Assembly: GCF_018294505.1 (NCBI RefSeq)
Contig: NC_057801.1
Span: 196,092,477-196,156,476 of the forward strand
DNA from: Triticum aestivum
Lineage: Eukaryota; Streptophyta; Magnoliopsida; Poales; Poaceae
Length of the DNA: 64,000 bases
Reading direction: 5' to 3'
In this document: piece by piece, positions 33,736-46,189 of the stretch
Position numbering within the stretch: the first letter of the stretch is position 1
How the letters are laid out: every line of letters begins with the position of its first letter
Position numbers and translations under genes: made by a program
The notes under the pieces: generated by a model
The model's input: the letters and a program-made list of their open reading frames with translations, nothing else
Database searches by the model: none
Told to the model about the DNA's origin: nothing

Positions 33736-34160
33736 GGACTGCCTGTAGGTTCTCCAAGCCAAACTGGTCAATGTTGAGTCTAGAAATTCTTTAGTTATAT
33801 GTAGGGGAATTGTTTGTGGGTTGGAACGTAAGGCTCTTTTTACTCCTTTATCTTATGACTTTCTGATCTGAGTCAGTCCATTCTTCCACCGGGGGTTAAG
33901 GAATTAGGATCTGTTCTCTCTATCAGGATCACGAGTTACTAATCAGTAGTACCTTATAAGTCTGATGGTTACAAGCCTAGTTCAGTTCTACTACCACATT
34001 ATGTTGCTAGAATGGTTTCAGAACTTTGATATGATGATGTTGAGTGTGTACGAAATCCTTTGTCAAATGTCTCAAAATCCTTTTTGAGCATTTACAGCTG
34101 TTATGCTGCCGAAATTTTGCTAGAACTTCTAATGCCTTTGCATTATGATTGTGCTTTTAG
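33736..34160 (+). other. leader of chromovirus T
   Basis: AT-rich 5' leader of about 425 bp upstream of the first ORF. No frame or clear structure seen. Confidence 0.55.
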
Positions 34161-34934
34161 ATGGCCACTCGCGACCTCAATCAAGTAGTTCGCCTGACTC
34201 GATGCCTAGATGTACCCGGCCATACTGCCAAGTTGGTCAGGGTAATGACTGAGGCTGGATACCGCTGGTATCCTGAGTACACGGTCGAAGAGCAATTCCG
34301 AGACTTTAATCAAAGCCAGTATCTCTGCACTGTCAGGATATTTCCATCTTATCCTGGATCCACCGAGCCTCTTCACTGCTCCTATGGACTCGGGGTTACT
34401 ATTGAGATGGCTGTGCAGGATGCCGCCTACTCTATGATGACCATCATGCGAGTCAGATCTGGTTTATTTCGGGACTCTGATTTCCGGTATATGCCAGGAT
34501 CACTTCCGGGAGCACAAGGGTATCTCCAGGCTATTTATGCTGACCCCACTCAGGAGGATTCACGGACTCGCACCACTGCTGAGATGCTCGAGGATAAGGA
34601 CCGTGAAAATCGGGCCTTGAGGTTAGAGCTCTTCAATACCCGTGCTGACCACTGGGCCACTTTGACTCGGTTCGCACCGGCGGTGCAAGCTGGATATTCA
34701 GATATGCGCGATCTCTATCCTGTGAGATCTGCTCTGCCGGACGTGATGGTTTGGCGTGATGTAGGAGGCATCACCCCACCTCGCGGTCCCCGCAGGCCAC
34801 CGTCTGTTGGTCCAAGGCCTCATCCTAGCCCCTATGGTCCACAAGCTCCGCGAGACCGTCTGTTTCCGGATGATCATGTTGAACTTCCAGGCTATGGAGG
34901 CGACTTCTACGAGGACTACTACGGATCGGTCTGA
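34161..34934 (+). CDS. extra ORF upstream of gag in chromovirus T; dsRBD-like N-terminal fold
   Basis: Intact 257-residue ORF. It is not Gag: no capsid-like block and no zinc knuckle. Residues about 22-97 fit the alpha-beta-beta-beta-alpha order of a double-stranded-RNA-binding domain: helix with EAGYRWYPEYTVEE, strand YLCTVRIF, strand LHCSYGLG, helix EMAVQDAAYSMMTIM. The basic KKxAK signature of canonical RNA-binding copies is absent (GVTIEMA in its place), so RNA binding is not assured. Residues about 140-165 look like a short coiled coil; the C-terminus is Pro/Arg-rich then acidic-aromatic. It ends 342 bp before the gag ATG. Extra 5' ORFs are not part of the textbook chromovirus layout. 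Function unknown; an RNA-binding or silencing-related role is inference only. Confidence 0.7.
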   Translation: MATRDLNQVVRLTRCLDVPGHTAKLVRVMTEAGYRWYPEYTVEEQFRDFNQSQYLCTVRIFPSYPGSTEPLHCSYGLGVTIEMAVQDAAYSMMTIMRVRSGLFRDSDFRYMPGSLPGAQGYLQAIYADPTQEDSRTRTTAEMLEDKDRENRALRLELFNTRADHWATLTRFAPAVQAGYSDMRDLYPVRSALPDVMVWRDVGGITPPRGPRRPPSVGPRPHPSPYGPQAPRDRLFPDDHVELPGYGGDFYEDYYGSV

Positions 34935-35276
34935 GTTAGCGGTAGTATCACTAGTTCGCACTAGCTGTGTCGTCTATCGTCCCGCGTGACTCGTGGGATA
35001 TGACCTAGTTTGTACTCTTTCCGGAGGTGTAGAAAAATAATGTATAGGAGCTTGGAATGCCTCCGATGAGATGTAATCCTCCTTTCACCGTAATAGTACT
35101 TTGTTTGGTCTTGTACTAAACCTTGTATGGTGTGTATGACGATGGAATAAAGAAGCAGTTTCTGTATTTACCATGTCATACGGATGATCATCTTGCATTT
35201 CGAGTTATTCCTTACATTTTATATCCTATGTCGGAATTTTATCATCCTGACTAAATCATTGTCTTGTTTACCTAGG
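34935..35276 (+). promoter_or_regulatory. spacer with possible splice acceptor before gag of T
   Basis: Contains stops in all plus frames near 34935-35180. It ends in the pyrimidine-rich TTGTCTTGTTTACCTAG just before GATGG (gag ATG at 35277). That is a good 3' splice-site candidate that could place gag first on a spliced mRNA and bypass the upstream ORF. Confidence 0.4.
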
Positions 35277-38200
35277 ATGGTCAACACGCGCACTAACCCT
35301 GCTCCTCAAGAGCAGGCCGAAGGCAGTGAAGTCAGGGATGCAAATCTGCCTCATCCTCCTTCACTAGCCGAGGTTATGATGGAAGCTGAGAGAAACAAGC
35401 GGGAGACCAACCGTTTGTTGGAGCGTATTGAACAGAACACAGCACATCATCAGAGGACTAACGTGGTGTCACTCAGTGATTTTATCAAATTACATCCACC
35501 CACGTTCCACCACTCCGTCGAGCCTCTCGATGCTGATGACTGGCTTCGTAGTATCTCTCACAAACTGCGTTCCGCGCTGGTAGCGGAGGCTGACAAGGTC
35601 ACCTTTGCTGCATATCATCTTGAAGGCCCCGCCAGTCTATGGTGGGAGAATTATGGAGCTATGCGCCCAGCGGGCCATGTCACTTCCTGGACTGAGTTCA
35701 GCGAGGCTTTCCGTGAACATCACATTCCGGAGGATCTCATGGACCGTAAACGTGAGGAATTCTGCAATTTCACCCAAGGCCGACTTTCTGTGGATGTTTA
35801 TAGCAGGGAGTTTGGTAATCTCGCACGATATGCAACCGAGGAAGTTTCTACTGACGCCAAGAAGCAAGCAAGGTTCCGTAAGGGACTTAGTCCTGAGCTT
35901 CGCCGCGACCTCCGGCTGCATGAGTGCACATCTTTTCAGAAACTTGTCAATAAAGCCATCAGTGCTGAAACTGGTCAGACTGACTATGACGCAACACGCA
36001 AGCATGGCCGTGATATGGGTTCCTCATCCGGTGCTGGTCCTCAGAAGCGCCGCGTGTGGGCACCCAACACCGCCCTGCCACCCAGGTTCACACCGAGGCC
36101 ATCTTTCCAGGCGCCTTGCCCTGTTCAACAGTCTGCACCGACCAAGCCCTATGGGGGTCCATCTAACAATGCTCCTCCACGTACCAGTTCCGTGACTTGT
36201 TTCAAGTGTGGGGAATCTGGTCACTATATGCGTGAGTGTCCCCAGACCAACCCCAATCAATCTGCTAAAGCTGTTGGCCGTGGCAAGCCGACAGGGAAAA
36301 TATTCCACGCCAAACCGGTCACCGCTTCACGTGGCCATGTCAACTGTATCTCTGCCGAAGAAGCTCAAGAGGATCCCAACGTCGTTCTCGGTACGCTTCT
36401 TGTAAATTGCCACCTGGCATCTGTTCTTTTCCATACAGGAGCCTCTCATTCTTTCATATCCGAAAATTATGCTCGTTTGCATAACGTTGCATTCTGGGAC
36501 ATGCCAACCTCTATGGTAATTCAAACTCCGGGATCCAAAAGGCAAACTTCTAGAGTAAGCCATGGAAATGAAATCCAAGTCGACAGACTTGTTTTTCTTG
36601 CATCTTTGATAGCCCTTAAATCTTCAGATATTAATATCATTCTGGGTATGGACTGGATGTCAGCTCATCATGCCCAAATTGATTGCTTCTCTAGGACTGT
36701 TCAACTTACCCATCCTTCGGGGAAGATAGTCAATGTCTTGACCCGAATAGCCAAGCGACAATTATATTCTCTTAACGCCAGCCCTTTGCCAGACCTTGAG
36801 GACATTCCGGTAGTCCGTGACTTTCCGGATGTCTTTCCAGAGGAATTGCCAGGTGTTCCACCTGACAGGGATGTTGAGTTCGTAATCGACCTCATCCCCG
36901 GAACCGTTCCGATTGCTAGAAGACCTTATAAGATGGCACCACTAGAACTAGCCGAGCTTAAGAAACAACTCGATGAATCCTTGATAAAGGGTTTCATCCG
37001 CCCTAGTTCATCTCCGTGGGCTTACCCCGTCCTATTCGTCAAGAAGAAGGATGGTACGGACCGGATGGTTGTAGATTACCGACCTGTCAATTTGGTCACA
37101 ATCAAGAACAAATATCCACTTCCCAGGATCAACGACCTGTATGATCAGCTCGCTGGATCCTCAGTCTTCTCCAAGATGGATTTGAGGTTGGGCTACCATC
37201 AAATCAAAATCAAAAACGGGGACATTCCTAAAACGGCCTTTGTTACTCGTTATGGCCAATACGAGTACACCGTCATGTCCTTCGGTTTAACCAACGCTCC
37301 AGCCACCTTTTCTCGGTTAATGAACTCAATCTTCATGGAGTATTTGGATAAATTCGTCGTGGTTTACCTCGATGATATACTCATCTACTCCAAGAACGAG
37401 GAAGAACATGCCGAACATTTGAGGCTAGTGTTGAAGAAACTTCGAGAGCATCGCCTTTATGCCAAATTTTCTAAATGTGAATTCTGGTTGTCAGAAGTGA
37501 CCTATCTAGGTCATGTAATATCTGGTAAAGGTATTGCTGTTAACCCTGAGCGAGTTCAAGCCGTTCTTAATTGGACTCCACCTGAATCGGTCAAGCAAGT
37601 TCGGAGTTTTCTAGGCTTAGCGAGCTATTGTCGTCGCTTTGTCGAGAACTTCTCCAAAGTTGCTAAACCCCTAACCGAACTCCTCAAGAAAGATAAGAAG
37701 TTCGAATGGACTCCACAATGTGAGCACAACTTTCAGGAACTGAAAAGACGCCTGACCTCTGCTCCCGTACTGGTACCGCCAGACTTTTCCAAGGACTTTG
37801 TTATCTACTGCGACGCCTCGCGACAAGGACTAGGTTGCATTCTTATGCAAGATCGACACGTAATTGCTTACGCTTCACGGCAATTGCACCCACATGAGGA
37901 GAATTATCCTACTCATGATCTAGAGCTTGCAGCCGTAGTCTATGCACTTAAGACCTGGCGACATTACCTCCTCGGTAATCGTTGCGAAATATTCACTGAT
38001 CACCAAAGTCTGAAGTACATTTTCACCCAACCGGATTTGAATCTCAGGCAGAGACGTTGGGTTGAATTGATCACAGACTTCGACTTAGGAATAACCTATA
38101 CCCCAGGGAAGGCCAACGTCATGGCTGATGCGCTAAGTCGTAAATCTTATTGTAACAACCTGATGTTACAACAAAGTCAACCGTTTCTCCATGAGGAATT

Positions 38201-39752
38201 TCGGAAGCTTAACCTTCACATTGTACCTCAAGGTTTTCTTTCCACCTTGGTAGCAAAACCTACTCTTACGGATCAAATCATCGCTGCCCAAAGGCGAGAT
38301 AAGGGAATATCTAAAATCAAAGAGAACATTGCCAGCGGAGGTGCTAGTTGTTTCTCCACAAATGATCATGGTGTTGTGTACTTTGAGAACCGTCTAGTGG
38401 TTCCCAAGAACCAGCATCTACGGCAGTTGATACTTAAAGAAGCTCATGAATCTCCTCTCACCATTCATCCCGGTAGTACTAAGATGTATCAGGATCTACG
38501 CCAGAGGTTCTGGTGGACTAGGATGAAGAGAGAAATTGCTCAGTATATTGCAAATTGCGACGTCTGTCGTCGTGTAAAAGCAGAGCACCAACGGCCTGCT
38601 GGCACCCTTCAACCCTTAGCTATTCCTGAATGGAAATGGGATAAAATTGGTATGGATTTCATTACCGGTTTTCCCAGGACCAAGAGAGGGAATAATGCTA
38701 TCTTCGTCGTGGTCGATCGTCTTTCCAAAGTAGCTCATTTCTTGCCTGTTCGTGAGAGTATAACCGCTAGACAGCTGGCAGACTTATACATCTCCCGAAT
38801 AGTGTCCCTCCATGGTGTTCCTTTGGAAATCAACTCGGATCGAGGAAGTCTTTTCACCTCTCGATTTTGGGAAAGTTTCCAAAATGCTATGGGGACTCGT
38901 CTCTCCTTTAGCACCGCCTTCCACCCTCAGTCGAGTGGTCAAGTGGAACGCGTCAACCAGATTCTAGAAGACATGCTTCGAGCCTCTGTTATCTCATTCG
39001 GAATGGACTGGGAGAAGTGCCTTCCATTTGCCGAATTCGCTTACAACAACAGCTATCAATCTAGCTTGGGTAAAGCCCCTTTTGAAGTTCTCTATGGACG
39101 ACGGTGTCGAACACCCCTTAACTGGTCAGAGACCGGGGAAAGACAATTCTTTGGCCCGGACATGATTCAGGAAGCAGAAGAACAAGTTCGCATCGTTCGT
39201 GAAAAGTTGAAAACAGCCCAATCTCGTCAAAAGAGTCAATATGACCGAAAACATAAGGCTATGACTTTCGAGGTTGACGAGAAGGCTTATCTTCGGGTCA
39301 CCTCTCTGAAGGGAACCCATCGTTTCGGTATCAAAGGCAAATTGGCTCCTCGTTACATTGGACCTTTTCGCATTCTTGCCAAACGAGGAGGAGTTGCCTA
39401 CCAGTTGGAACTACCTCCGCACCTCTCCAGGGTCCACGATGTCTTCCACGTTTCTCAACTCAGGCGTTGCTTCTCGGATCCTATCCGTGAAGTGGACCAC
39501 GAAACGCTTGATCTCCAAGATAATCTTACATATCGAGAGTACCCCATTCGTATCCTCGATCAGGCCGAACGTACCACCCGACGTCATAATATCAAGTTTC
39601 TCAAAGTTCAATGGTCGCACCATTCTGAGGATGAAGCAACCTGGGAAAGGGAGGATCGTCTTCGACTCGAGTATCCTGCCTTCTTCCCGGAGGAACCCAA
39701 ATCTCGGGACGAGATTCTTTTGAGTGGGGATGAGTTGTCACATCCTAGTTAG
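35277..39752 (+). CDS. gag-pol: Gag-Pol polyprotein of chromovirus T (intact frame, protease active site mutated)
   Basis: 1491 residues from ATG 35277 (MVNTRTN...). An upstream in-frame ATG at 35184 would add 31 hydrophobic residues and is less likely. Order: Retrotrans_gag about 60-210; zinc knuckle [15 protein letters not shown] at 308-322; protease at about 380-470; RT with YLDD at 697-700; RNase H from DAS at 846 with later E, D (FTDHQS) and D (MADALSR); integrase with HHCC zinc finger and catalytic D1127, D1188, E1224 (35 residues between the last two); chromodomain at about 1420-1475 ([29 protein letters not shown]), the module that targets integration to marked chromatin. Protease reads [10 protein letters not shown]: the catalytic Asp of D-T/S-G is His at residue 386. 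The last codons run into the 3' LTR. Confidence 0.95.
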   Translation: MVNTRTNPAPQEQAEGSEVRDANLPHPPSLAEVMMEAERNKRETNRLLERIEQNTAHHQRTNVVSLSDFIKLHPPTFHHSVEPLDADDWLRSISHKLRSALVAEADKVTFAAYHLEGPASLWWENYGAMRPAGHVTSWTEFSEAFREHHIPEDLMDRKREEFCNFTQGRLSVDVYSREFGNLARYATEEVSTDAKKQARFRKGLSPELRRDLRLHECTSFQKLVNKAISAETGQTDYDATRKHGRDMGSSSGAGPQKRRVWAPNTALPPRFTPRPSFQAPCPVQQSAPTKPYGGPSNNAPPRTSSVTCFKCGESGHYMRECPQTNPNQSAKAVGRGKPTGKIFHAKPVTASRGHVNCISAEEAQEDPNVVLGTLLVNCHLASVLFHTGASHSFISENYARLHNVAFWDMPTSMVIQTPGSKRQTSRVSHGNEIQVDRLVFLASLIALKSSDINIILGMDWMSAHHAQIDCFSRTVQLTHPSGKIVNVLTRIAKRQLYSLNASPLPDLEDIPVVRDFPDVFPEELPGVPPDRDVEFVIDLIPGTVPIARRPYKMAPLELAELKKQLDESLIKGFIRPSSSPWAYPVLFVKKKDGTDRMVVDYRPVNLVTIKNKYPLPRINDLYDQLAGSSVFSKMDLRLGYHQIKIKNGDIPKTAFVTRYGQYEYTVMSFGLTNAPATFSRLMNSIFMEYLDKFVVVYLDDILIYSKNEEEHAEHLRLVLKKLREHRLYAKFSKCEFWLSEVTYLGHVISGKGIAVNPERVQAVLNWTPPESVKQVRSFLGLASYCRRFVENFSKVAKPLTELLKKDKKFEWTPQCEHNFQELKRRLTSAPVLVPPDFSKDFVIYCDASRQGLGCILMQDRHVIAYASRQLHPHEENYPTHDLELAAVVYALKTWRHYLLGNRCEIFTDHQSLKYIFTQPDLNLRQRRWVELITDFDLGITYTPGKANVMADALSRKSYCNNLMLQQSQPFLHEEFRKLNLHIVPQGFLSTLVAKPTLTDQIIAAQRRDKGISKIKENIASGGASCFSTNDHGVVYFENRLVVPKNQHLRQLILKEAHESPLTIHPGSTKMYQDLRQRFWWTRMKREIAQYIANCDVCRRVKAEHQRPAGTLQPLAIPEWKWDKIGMDFITGFPRTKRGNNAIFVVVDRLSKVAHFLPVRESITARQLADLYISRIVSLHGVPLEINSDRGSLFTSRFWESFQNAMGTRLSFSTAFHPQSSGQVERVNQILEDMLRASVISFGMDWEKCLPFAEFAYNNSYQSSLGKAPFEVLYGRRCRTPLNWSETGERQFFGPDMIQEAEEQVRIVREKLKTAQSRQKSQYDRKHKAMTFEVDEKAYLRVTSLKGTHRFGIKGKLAPRYIGPFRILAKRGGVAYQLELPPHLSRVHDVFHVSQLRRCFSDPIREVDHETLDLQDNLTYREYPIRILDQAERTTRRHNIKFLKVQWSHHSEDEATWEREDRLRLEYPAFFPEEPKSRDEILLSGDELSHPS

Positions 39753-42700
39753 CCATGCATTAGAATGTTGCATCATGTTTACTCTTTCATCAGAAACTTG
39801 AAATGGGGCTCTGTGAAACCCTCAGAATCATTTTTGAAATGACCCAAATAAAAATTTCTCCAAAAGGGTCCAAGAAAATGCTCATGTTGCTCTCTGAAAA
39901 TATTGGACAGAGATAAAAATCAAACCAATATTTTTAAGAGCTCATAGGTATTTATTTTGGGCATTTGGAATTAATGCATAAATATTTGCATTGGAAATAT
40001 ATTAATTATATATATTAATATATGTCCAAATATTATGCCAAATATAAAGGAGCTTTGGAGTAATATATATAGCTCCTGCAAAAATTGGCATAAGTTAAAT
40101 AAATGATTTAATATATTATTTAAATCAAAACAAATGTCAGAAATTAGAAAACAAAAAAAAATAAAAGGGAGAAGCCTACCTGGGCTCCTCCCTGTGCGGC
40201 CCAGCCAGCAGCCGGCCCAGCCCACCTCCCTCCTCTGTCGTCTTCGTCCCGACAGAGGGAGGGGAGTGTGGCCGGCGCGCGCGCGCGCCACCGCGCCACG
40301 CCACCTCTCTCCCTGCTTGCCTGCCCTCCCCTCCTTGCTCGATGCCCCGGACGACGCCACGCCATCCCCCCTGCTCTCTCTCACTCTCCCCCGGCTCTTC
40401 CCTCCTCTCCCTCGCTCTCTCTCTCACACGGCCGAACACCACCGTCGCCGCCGTTTGCCACAGCAGCCGTCTCTGGCCACCCCTCGCTCCCCCGACTAGC
40501 TCAGAAGCTCCGCCACGACCCCCTCTTCCTCCCCACCGCTCCACAGCTCCCCGGAAGCCCTGCATCGCCGCCACGTCGCCGTTCCCCTCTTCGGGCTCTG
40601 ACCATCGTCGCCGTCGAATTCGTCGTCTCCAGCGCGTCCCCGAGCCCGCTAACCATCCCTGCAGCTCCGCGGTGAGCCCCCGGATCGTTTCCCCCTTCTT
40701 CCCTGGCCTCTTCCGACCTCTAGGCCGTAGCCCCACCTTGGCCGAGAGCTCCACGCCGCCGGCGATGTCGCCGTCGTGGCCACGGTCACCGTAGCACCCA
40801 ACCGAGCACACTATCGTGCTCCACGCCTCACTAGGAGCACGCAGCATGCACTAACGCCTCCCCAAACCCCCTGCAACACCGATCCCGACCACACCCGAAC
40901 TCCGGCGGCCGCAGCCGAGCTCGCCGCCGTCGACTCCGGCCACCCCAGGCCTAGCCACGGCCACCGTTCGACGCGCGGGAGCAAGAGCTCTCCAACGAGC
41001 CCAAGCACGGCCTCGCCCGTGCCCTGTAGCGCGATTCCGCGTCGCGCCGCCGTCTCGGGCCTCGCCGGCGTCACGTCGCCGGTGGGTTTGACCCACTTTG
41101 ACCACGGCAGGACCCCCTGAGTCCCTGACAGGTGGGCCCAGCCCTGTAGCTAATTAGGATTAGTGCTAACCACTGTTAGTTAACCCCTGACACTGACCAG
41201 TGGGCCCCAGCGCCACTAATCCCTAATTAGGATTAAACTAACCCTGTTTAACCCCCCCTGTCACTGACGTGTGGACCCCACACGTCAGGTTTGACCCCAG
41301 ACAGCCGCAGTTGACCACTGACGTCATGCTGACGTCATGCTGGCGCAATAATTATAATTTCTGGATTTAATTTAAATCAGGAAATTCCAGAATATTATTT
41401 AAACTTCAAAATTCATAACTTTTATTCTGTAACTCCAAATTGGACAAATTATATATGAAAAATGATCAAAAAAATCCAATCTATCCATCTGTACTATTTT
41501 CATGCATGATCAAACAAGTTAAATTGATGTTTTAAGCAGAACAAGGAAAAGCACTTTAAAAGGCCATGTTTGAGTTTGAAATTTGGATCTTTGATTCAAA
41601 TTTGTTCAAACCCTTCTGGTTTTAGTTGCATTAGCCCAACACACTCATTTTGCCATGTCTCATGCATGCATCATATTGTTGCACATTGTTTGGTGATGTT
41701 TGCGTATCGATGCCCGTTGCGACAGGTTCTGCCTCCGAGGAGTACCGTGATTACCCTAACGAAGAACCGTATCAGTGCATCGAACCATCAGGCAAGCAAC
41801 CAACCATTTGATCATATCGATACAATCCCATGTTCTCGCTCCTGCTCTCTTTTACTGCATTAAGACAACGCGTTTCAAACTGCTGTGTGCTACGGTAGTT
41901 GAACCCATTTCCTCTGCATGACCTGTCATTGCCACAGTAACTAGATGAAGCCCACTAGCATGTGTAGGAGTTGATTGAGCCATATGTATGTGTTGTTCCT
42001 ACCTTGCTATGCCTGCTACGCTTAGAGTCGTGTCAGGTCTGGTTCTTCTGGGTGATGGGCTAGAGTGAAATGATTATGTTGGTAATGAGAGTGGTGTGGT
42101 GAACACGATTTGGTAAAGGTATCGATGAGAGGCCATGTAGGAGTACATGGTGGGTTGTTTCATTGAAGCCGACCTTAAGCACTGAGATCTGTATGTGTGA
42201 TTTAAGATACAGCTACTACCATGCATTGGGCCCTGAAATATGACCCCGCTCGACTTCTTATTCACCCTAGCTCTCTGTCCAGGAGTTGCAAGTAGTTTCT
42301 GGTGTTTGTAGCCTACTGGAGGCCATGGACAGCGCTGACCGTAGGGGTGGGCTGTGATACGGTAGGTACGTGGCACGGTGTACCAAATACCCGTTAGGTA
42401 TCTCGGGAACCCTGTTCACATCGTTCGGGGCCGTATGGGAAACCTCGGCCGGACTCCCTGCGGATGGAACCTGAATAGGCGATAAACCTGGACTAGAGGC
42501 TTAAGTGTTTAGGTAGGTCGTGGTCTACACCCACGTCGGCTTTCGCTTGAAGTCTGCCGAGCACATGTCGTGTGCAGACGCTAAGTGGTGGAAACATGTA
42601 TGAAGAAGTACACCCCTGCAGGGTTATCATAATCTATTCGAATAGCCGCGTCCGCGGTAAAGGACTACTGGGTTGCCTATACAGTTCATAGACAAGTAAA

Positions 42701-43849
42701 TGGAAACTACTAAAAGCCTCAAGATAAGTGTGAGTGCCGAGGATGGCTCTTCCGTAGGAAGACGGAGGTGGATCCCCGGTAGTGTATTGAAGTGGTGAGT
42801 AGTGGACTCGTGTGCGCAAAACCATTTCAAGTTGAAGTATCGTAGGATAGTCTAGCCAAGAGTCAAAGCTGGCTTGCTGCATTAACTCCACCAACCCTTC
42901 TTGATAATATGCATGTATGTAGGATCTGATGTAAGTCTTGTTGAGTACCTTTGTACTCATGTTGCTATAATCTACATTTTTACAGAAGACGCTGCAACCC
43001 CTTCTGATGGGTTCTATGTAGACGTTGACATCAACGAGTAGGCTAAGGACCCAGGTGGTGACCCTGAGCTTGTGATGGACCACGTAGTATAGCTAGGCTT
43101 TCCAATGCCTCTTTTATTTTACTAGTTGTCTGTACTCAGACAATGTACTTCCGCTGCTGGTTTGTATGACTGTATGACTTGTATGTTGGGTCGTGAGACC
43201 CGTACCTTTGTGTGTGTTATGTATGGCTCCCTGAGCCTTAAATAAAGTACTTGTGTCGTAGAGTCATGTTGTGATGCTTCGTTGTATTTGCACATATCGA
43301 GCATATTGTGTGTATGATTGAAATGCTTGGTATGTGTGGGATCTGACTATCTAGTTGTTTATCTTTAGTAGCCTCTCTTACCGGGAAATGTCTCCTAGTG
43401 TTACCGCTGAGCCATGGTAGCTTGCTACTGCTCTGGAACATTTAGGCTGGCCGGCATGTGTCCTTCTTTGTTCCTGTGTCTGTCCCTTCGGGGAAATGTC
43501 ACGCTTTGAGTACCGGAGTCCTGTTAGGCCGCTACAGCCCGGTTTACCGGAGTCCTGCTAGCCCAGTGCTACAGCCCGGACCCACTTGCTGATGACCGAC
43601 ACGTTCGAAGCTGGGTCATGGATGCCTGTCCCTGTAAGTCTGTGCCACTTTGGGTTTACGACTAGTCATGTCAGCCCGGGCTCCTTATCATATGGATGCT
43701 AGCGACACTATCATATACGTGAGCCAAAAGGCGCAAACGGTCCCGGGCAAAGGTAAGGCGACACCCGTGGGGATACCGTGCGTGAGGCCGCAAAGTGATA
43801 TGAGGTGTTACCGGCTAGATCGATGTGACATCGAGTCGGGGTCCTGACA
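39736..43849 (+). repeat. 3' LTR of chromovirus T
   Basis: 4114 bp, nearly identical to 29607-33718. AATAAA at 43241-43246. The stop of pol (39750-39752) lies inside it. The polypurine tract GAGTGGGGATGAG (39722-39734) directly precedes. Confidence 0.95.
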
Positions 43850-43854
43850 AAACG

Positions 43855-44435
43855 TTTCAAAAGGTAACAGAGAGTTTGCATTGTCATCTCGGTGGGACCG
43901 ATTACGCAAACTCGGTGAGACCGATTTGGGTAATGGATATACATAGTGAGATTACAATCCCATCTCGGTGAGACCGAGATCCCTCGGTGAGACCGAAAAG
44001 ACTAGGGTTTTGTGGCAGTGGCTATGTCATCTGAACTCGATGGCGCCGGATAGAAAGATTTGGTGGGGCCGAGTTTGACTTTTGGTTTGGGACATATGTG
44101 GATGTGAGAAAATAGTTGAGGGCTTTGGTGCATATCACTAAGCACTTTGAGCAAGCAAGTCTTTAGGCAACACCTCATCCCCTCTTGATAGTATTGGATT
44201 TTCCTATAGACTCAATGTGATATTGGATCACTAAAAGTAAAATGTAGAGTCTTGTGCTTTGAGCTTGAGCCAATCCTTGGTCCTTAGCGTCCTGAAGGGG
44301 TTCCACATCCTCTAGTCCACGCCACTCTGATCCATTATTGAACTTATCTGAGACATACTAGGTAAAAGCATTAGTCCAACAAGAGATATGTTGACATTAA
44401 TTACCAAAATCACCCAGGTAGCACTTGTGCTTTCA
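43855..44435 (-). repeat. 3' LTR of Copia E, part 2
   Basis: Resumes after T with the remaining CGGT-NNN-ACCG dyads (for example TCGGTGGGACCGA near 43890) and ends GCACTTGTGCTTTCA. Joined length about 1.68 kb, compared with 1651 bp for the other LTR. Confidence 0.87.
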
Positions 44436-46189
44436 ATCTCCCCCTTTTTGGTAATTGATGACAACATACATCAAAGCTTTACATAAAGATATAGAGAATA
44501 ACAAATAAAACTTTGGAAAGATATGTAACATGCATAGTCTCCCCCTACATGTATGCAATCATGTAAGTATGAAATATAGGAGCATGTGAATGCATAGGCA
44601 TGACAGAGTAAGCAATGTGTTACATGTATCTTGGCTATATGCATCAGAGCAAATGATGTGAATATGGGAAATGTACCTTCATGCTCATGAGTCCTTGTTG
44701 CAAATAGTATGTACATCAGCAAGAAATCCTCATACTCATGATTGTGATGCATATACTTACCTTGTGGTCTTGAGTTGGCTTAGGAAGAAATGAACCTACG
44801 TAAACAAGGTTAGATAACATGGATACACCTACTAGCCAGAGCAAACAAAAGAAGCCACAAGAGAACCAAGACTAGGATGACATGTAGAGAGTGAGTACTG
44901 AGTACCACATTGGATATAGACATGTCCCCAAAGGTAAAGATGTGCAATGAATTCAAAGAATTTCTTTCCCTTAGATGTCTTGCTCCCCCTGAATCTAGCA
45001 TGGGATAATGGGAGAAGATAGGGAACATAAAATCATAGCAAAGAAAGGAAACAGAGCTAATGCAATCAATCAAATACGAACATGTCTTTCCCCTCTTGAA
45101 GACATGTGACTTCTCTCCTCTTGAACACCAAGCATCTGGGGTCTCTCTCTCTCTCTGAGTAATTTCTCCCCCTATAGAAATGATTAAGCTTTGATGTGAT
45201 CTCTCTCTCCCCTTTGACATCAATTTCCAAGAAGGGTTCTTCTGGAGTTTTGTCACAATTGGGTTTGGTCCTTGAGTCACAAAACAAAGTAGCTAGTGGA
45301 ATGTGATGCTGGTAGAGGACAAGAATCATTGAGTGGAGCTGGATCAAAAAAGGAAATGCAGTAACAAGTGGCAAGCTATCTTTCCTGTAGTGAAATTGGT
45401 GGCACCGAGTTGTATGCTTCGATTGCACCGAAAGAATTCAGTTGGACCGAAAGCAACAGACCGGTGAGACCGAGTTCATCGCAGAGAGAACACTTGTCAC
45501 CTTAGCTCACTAGACAAGTAAGATCTCACAAGGATTTGCAAGGAATTAACTTAAAGATTTGCAATGAATTGGATGCAGGAAATGCAGAACAAAAAATAAA
45601 TCTAGATGAAGTTTTTTTTGAATGAATGAAGAAAGGGGAAACAAATATGTATGAGAGAAATGCAAGAGCACAGAAAAGAACACAAGAAAACTTCATCTAG
45701 AATTGGTTTGACTCATGACTTTGAGTAAAGCTTCTCTAAGATGGAATAACATACCTTGGGTGGTGGAGTTGATCATGATCATGTAGTTGAACTTATGTGG
45801 GTTGCTCAAGGTTTATGTAGCTCATCAAGAGTTGGGAGCACCACTTGGAATTTGAGTCCATCTATCTACATGGGTTAGTTTTGCAAGGAAGAGCACTTGT
45901 GTATCCAAAATGACAATCATAAAGCTCAATATAGACTTTGTCAAAGGATATGTTTGAATGGTTTCGTGCTTCCTTGTCATCAACCACCATTGTGTAGAGA
46001 CTTGGTGATGTAGAGATAGCTCAAGATGTGAGTGAGTTGCAATCTCATAGATTTAGATTCATCCAAGTACCTACAAGAGTTAGATAACATGCAAGGAGCA
46101 AATATATCCAAGACATAAGATTATCATCATAAGAGAAATATCAAGGATTAGTCATAGGCTCATGTCTTGCATGTATCCAAATGGAGTTC
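44436..46189 (-). other. 3' non-coding region and polypurine tract of Copia E
   Basis: Starts, next to the LTR, with the minus-strand purine run complementary to TCTCCCCCTTTTTGG (44438-44452). The remaining 1.7 kb is AT-rich. Minus-strand frames at 44471-44752, 44810-45280 and 45066-45428 have no recognisable family. In SIRE-type Copia an env-like gene can occupy this place; if one existed, it is no longer recognisable. Confidence 0.6.

Larger units (their letters stand above)
29607..43849 (+). mobile_element. Tekay/Del-type Gypsy chromovirus T, full length
   Basis: A 14.2-kb element with 4.1-kb LTRs (29607-33718 and 39736-43849), TSD AAACG, initiator-Met-type primer site, an extra 5' ORF, one gag-pol frame with chromodomain, and a polypurine tract overlapping the 3' end of pol. 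The two LTRs differ by roughly three dozen substitutions and small indels by eye (near 0.8-0.9 percent), mostly transitions, so insertion is recent. With the often-used rate of 1.3e-8 per site per year this is a few hundred thousand years. Structurally complete, but the protease active site is mutated. Confidence 0.95.

Noticed and set aside
35637..36005. Minus-strand and alternative frames inside the T gag-pol (for example 35605-36195, 36024-36308, 39358-39723)
   Set aside because: Shadows of the intact gag-pol frame.
44471..45428. Env-like gene in the 3' region of Copia E
   Set aside because: The frames there are short, with no signal peptide plus transmembrane plus coiled-coil pattern. 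SIRE relatives have such a gene, but I cannot support one here.
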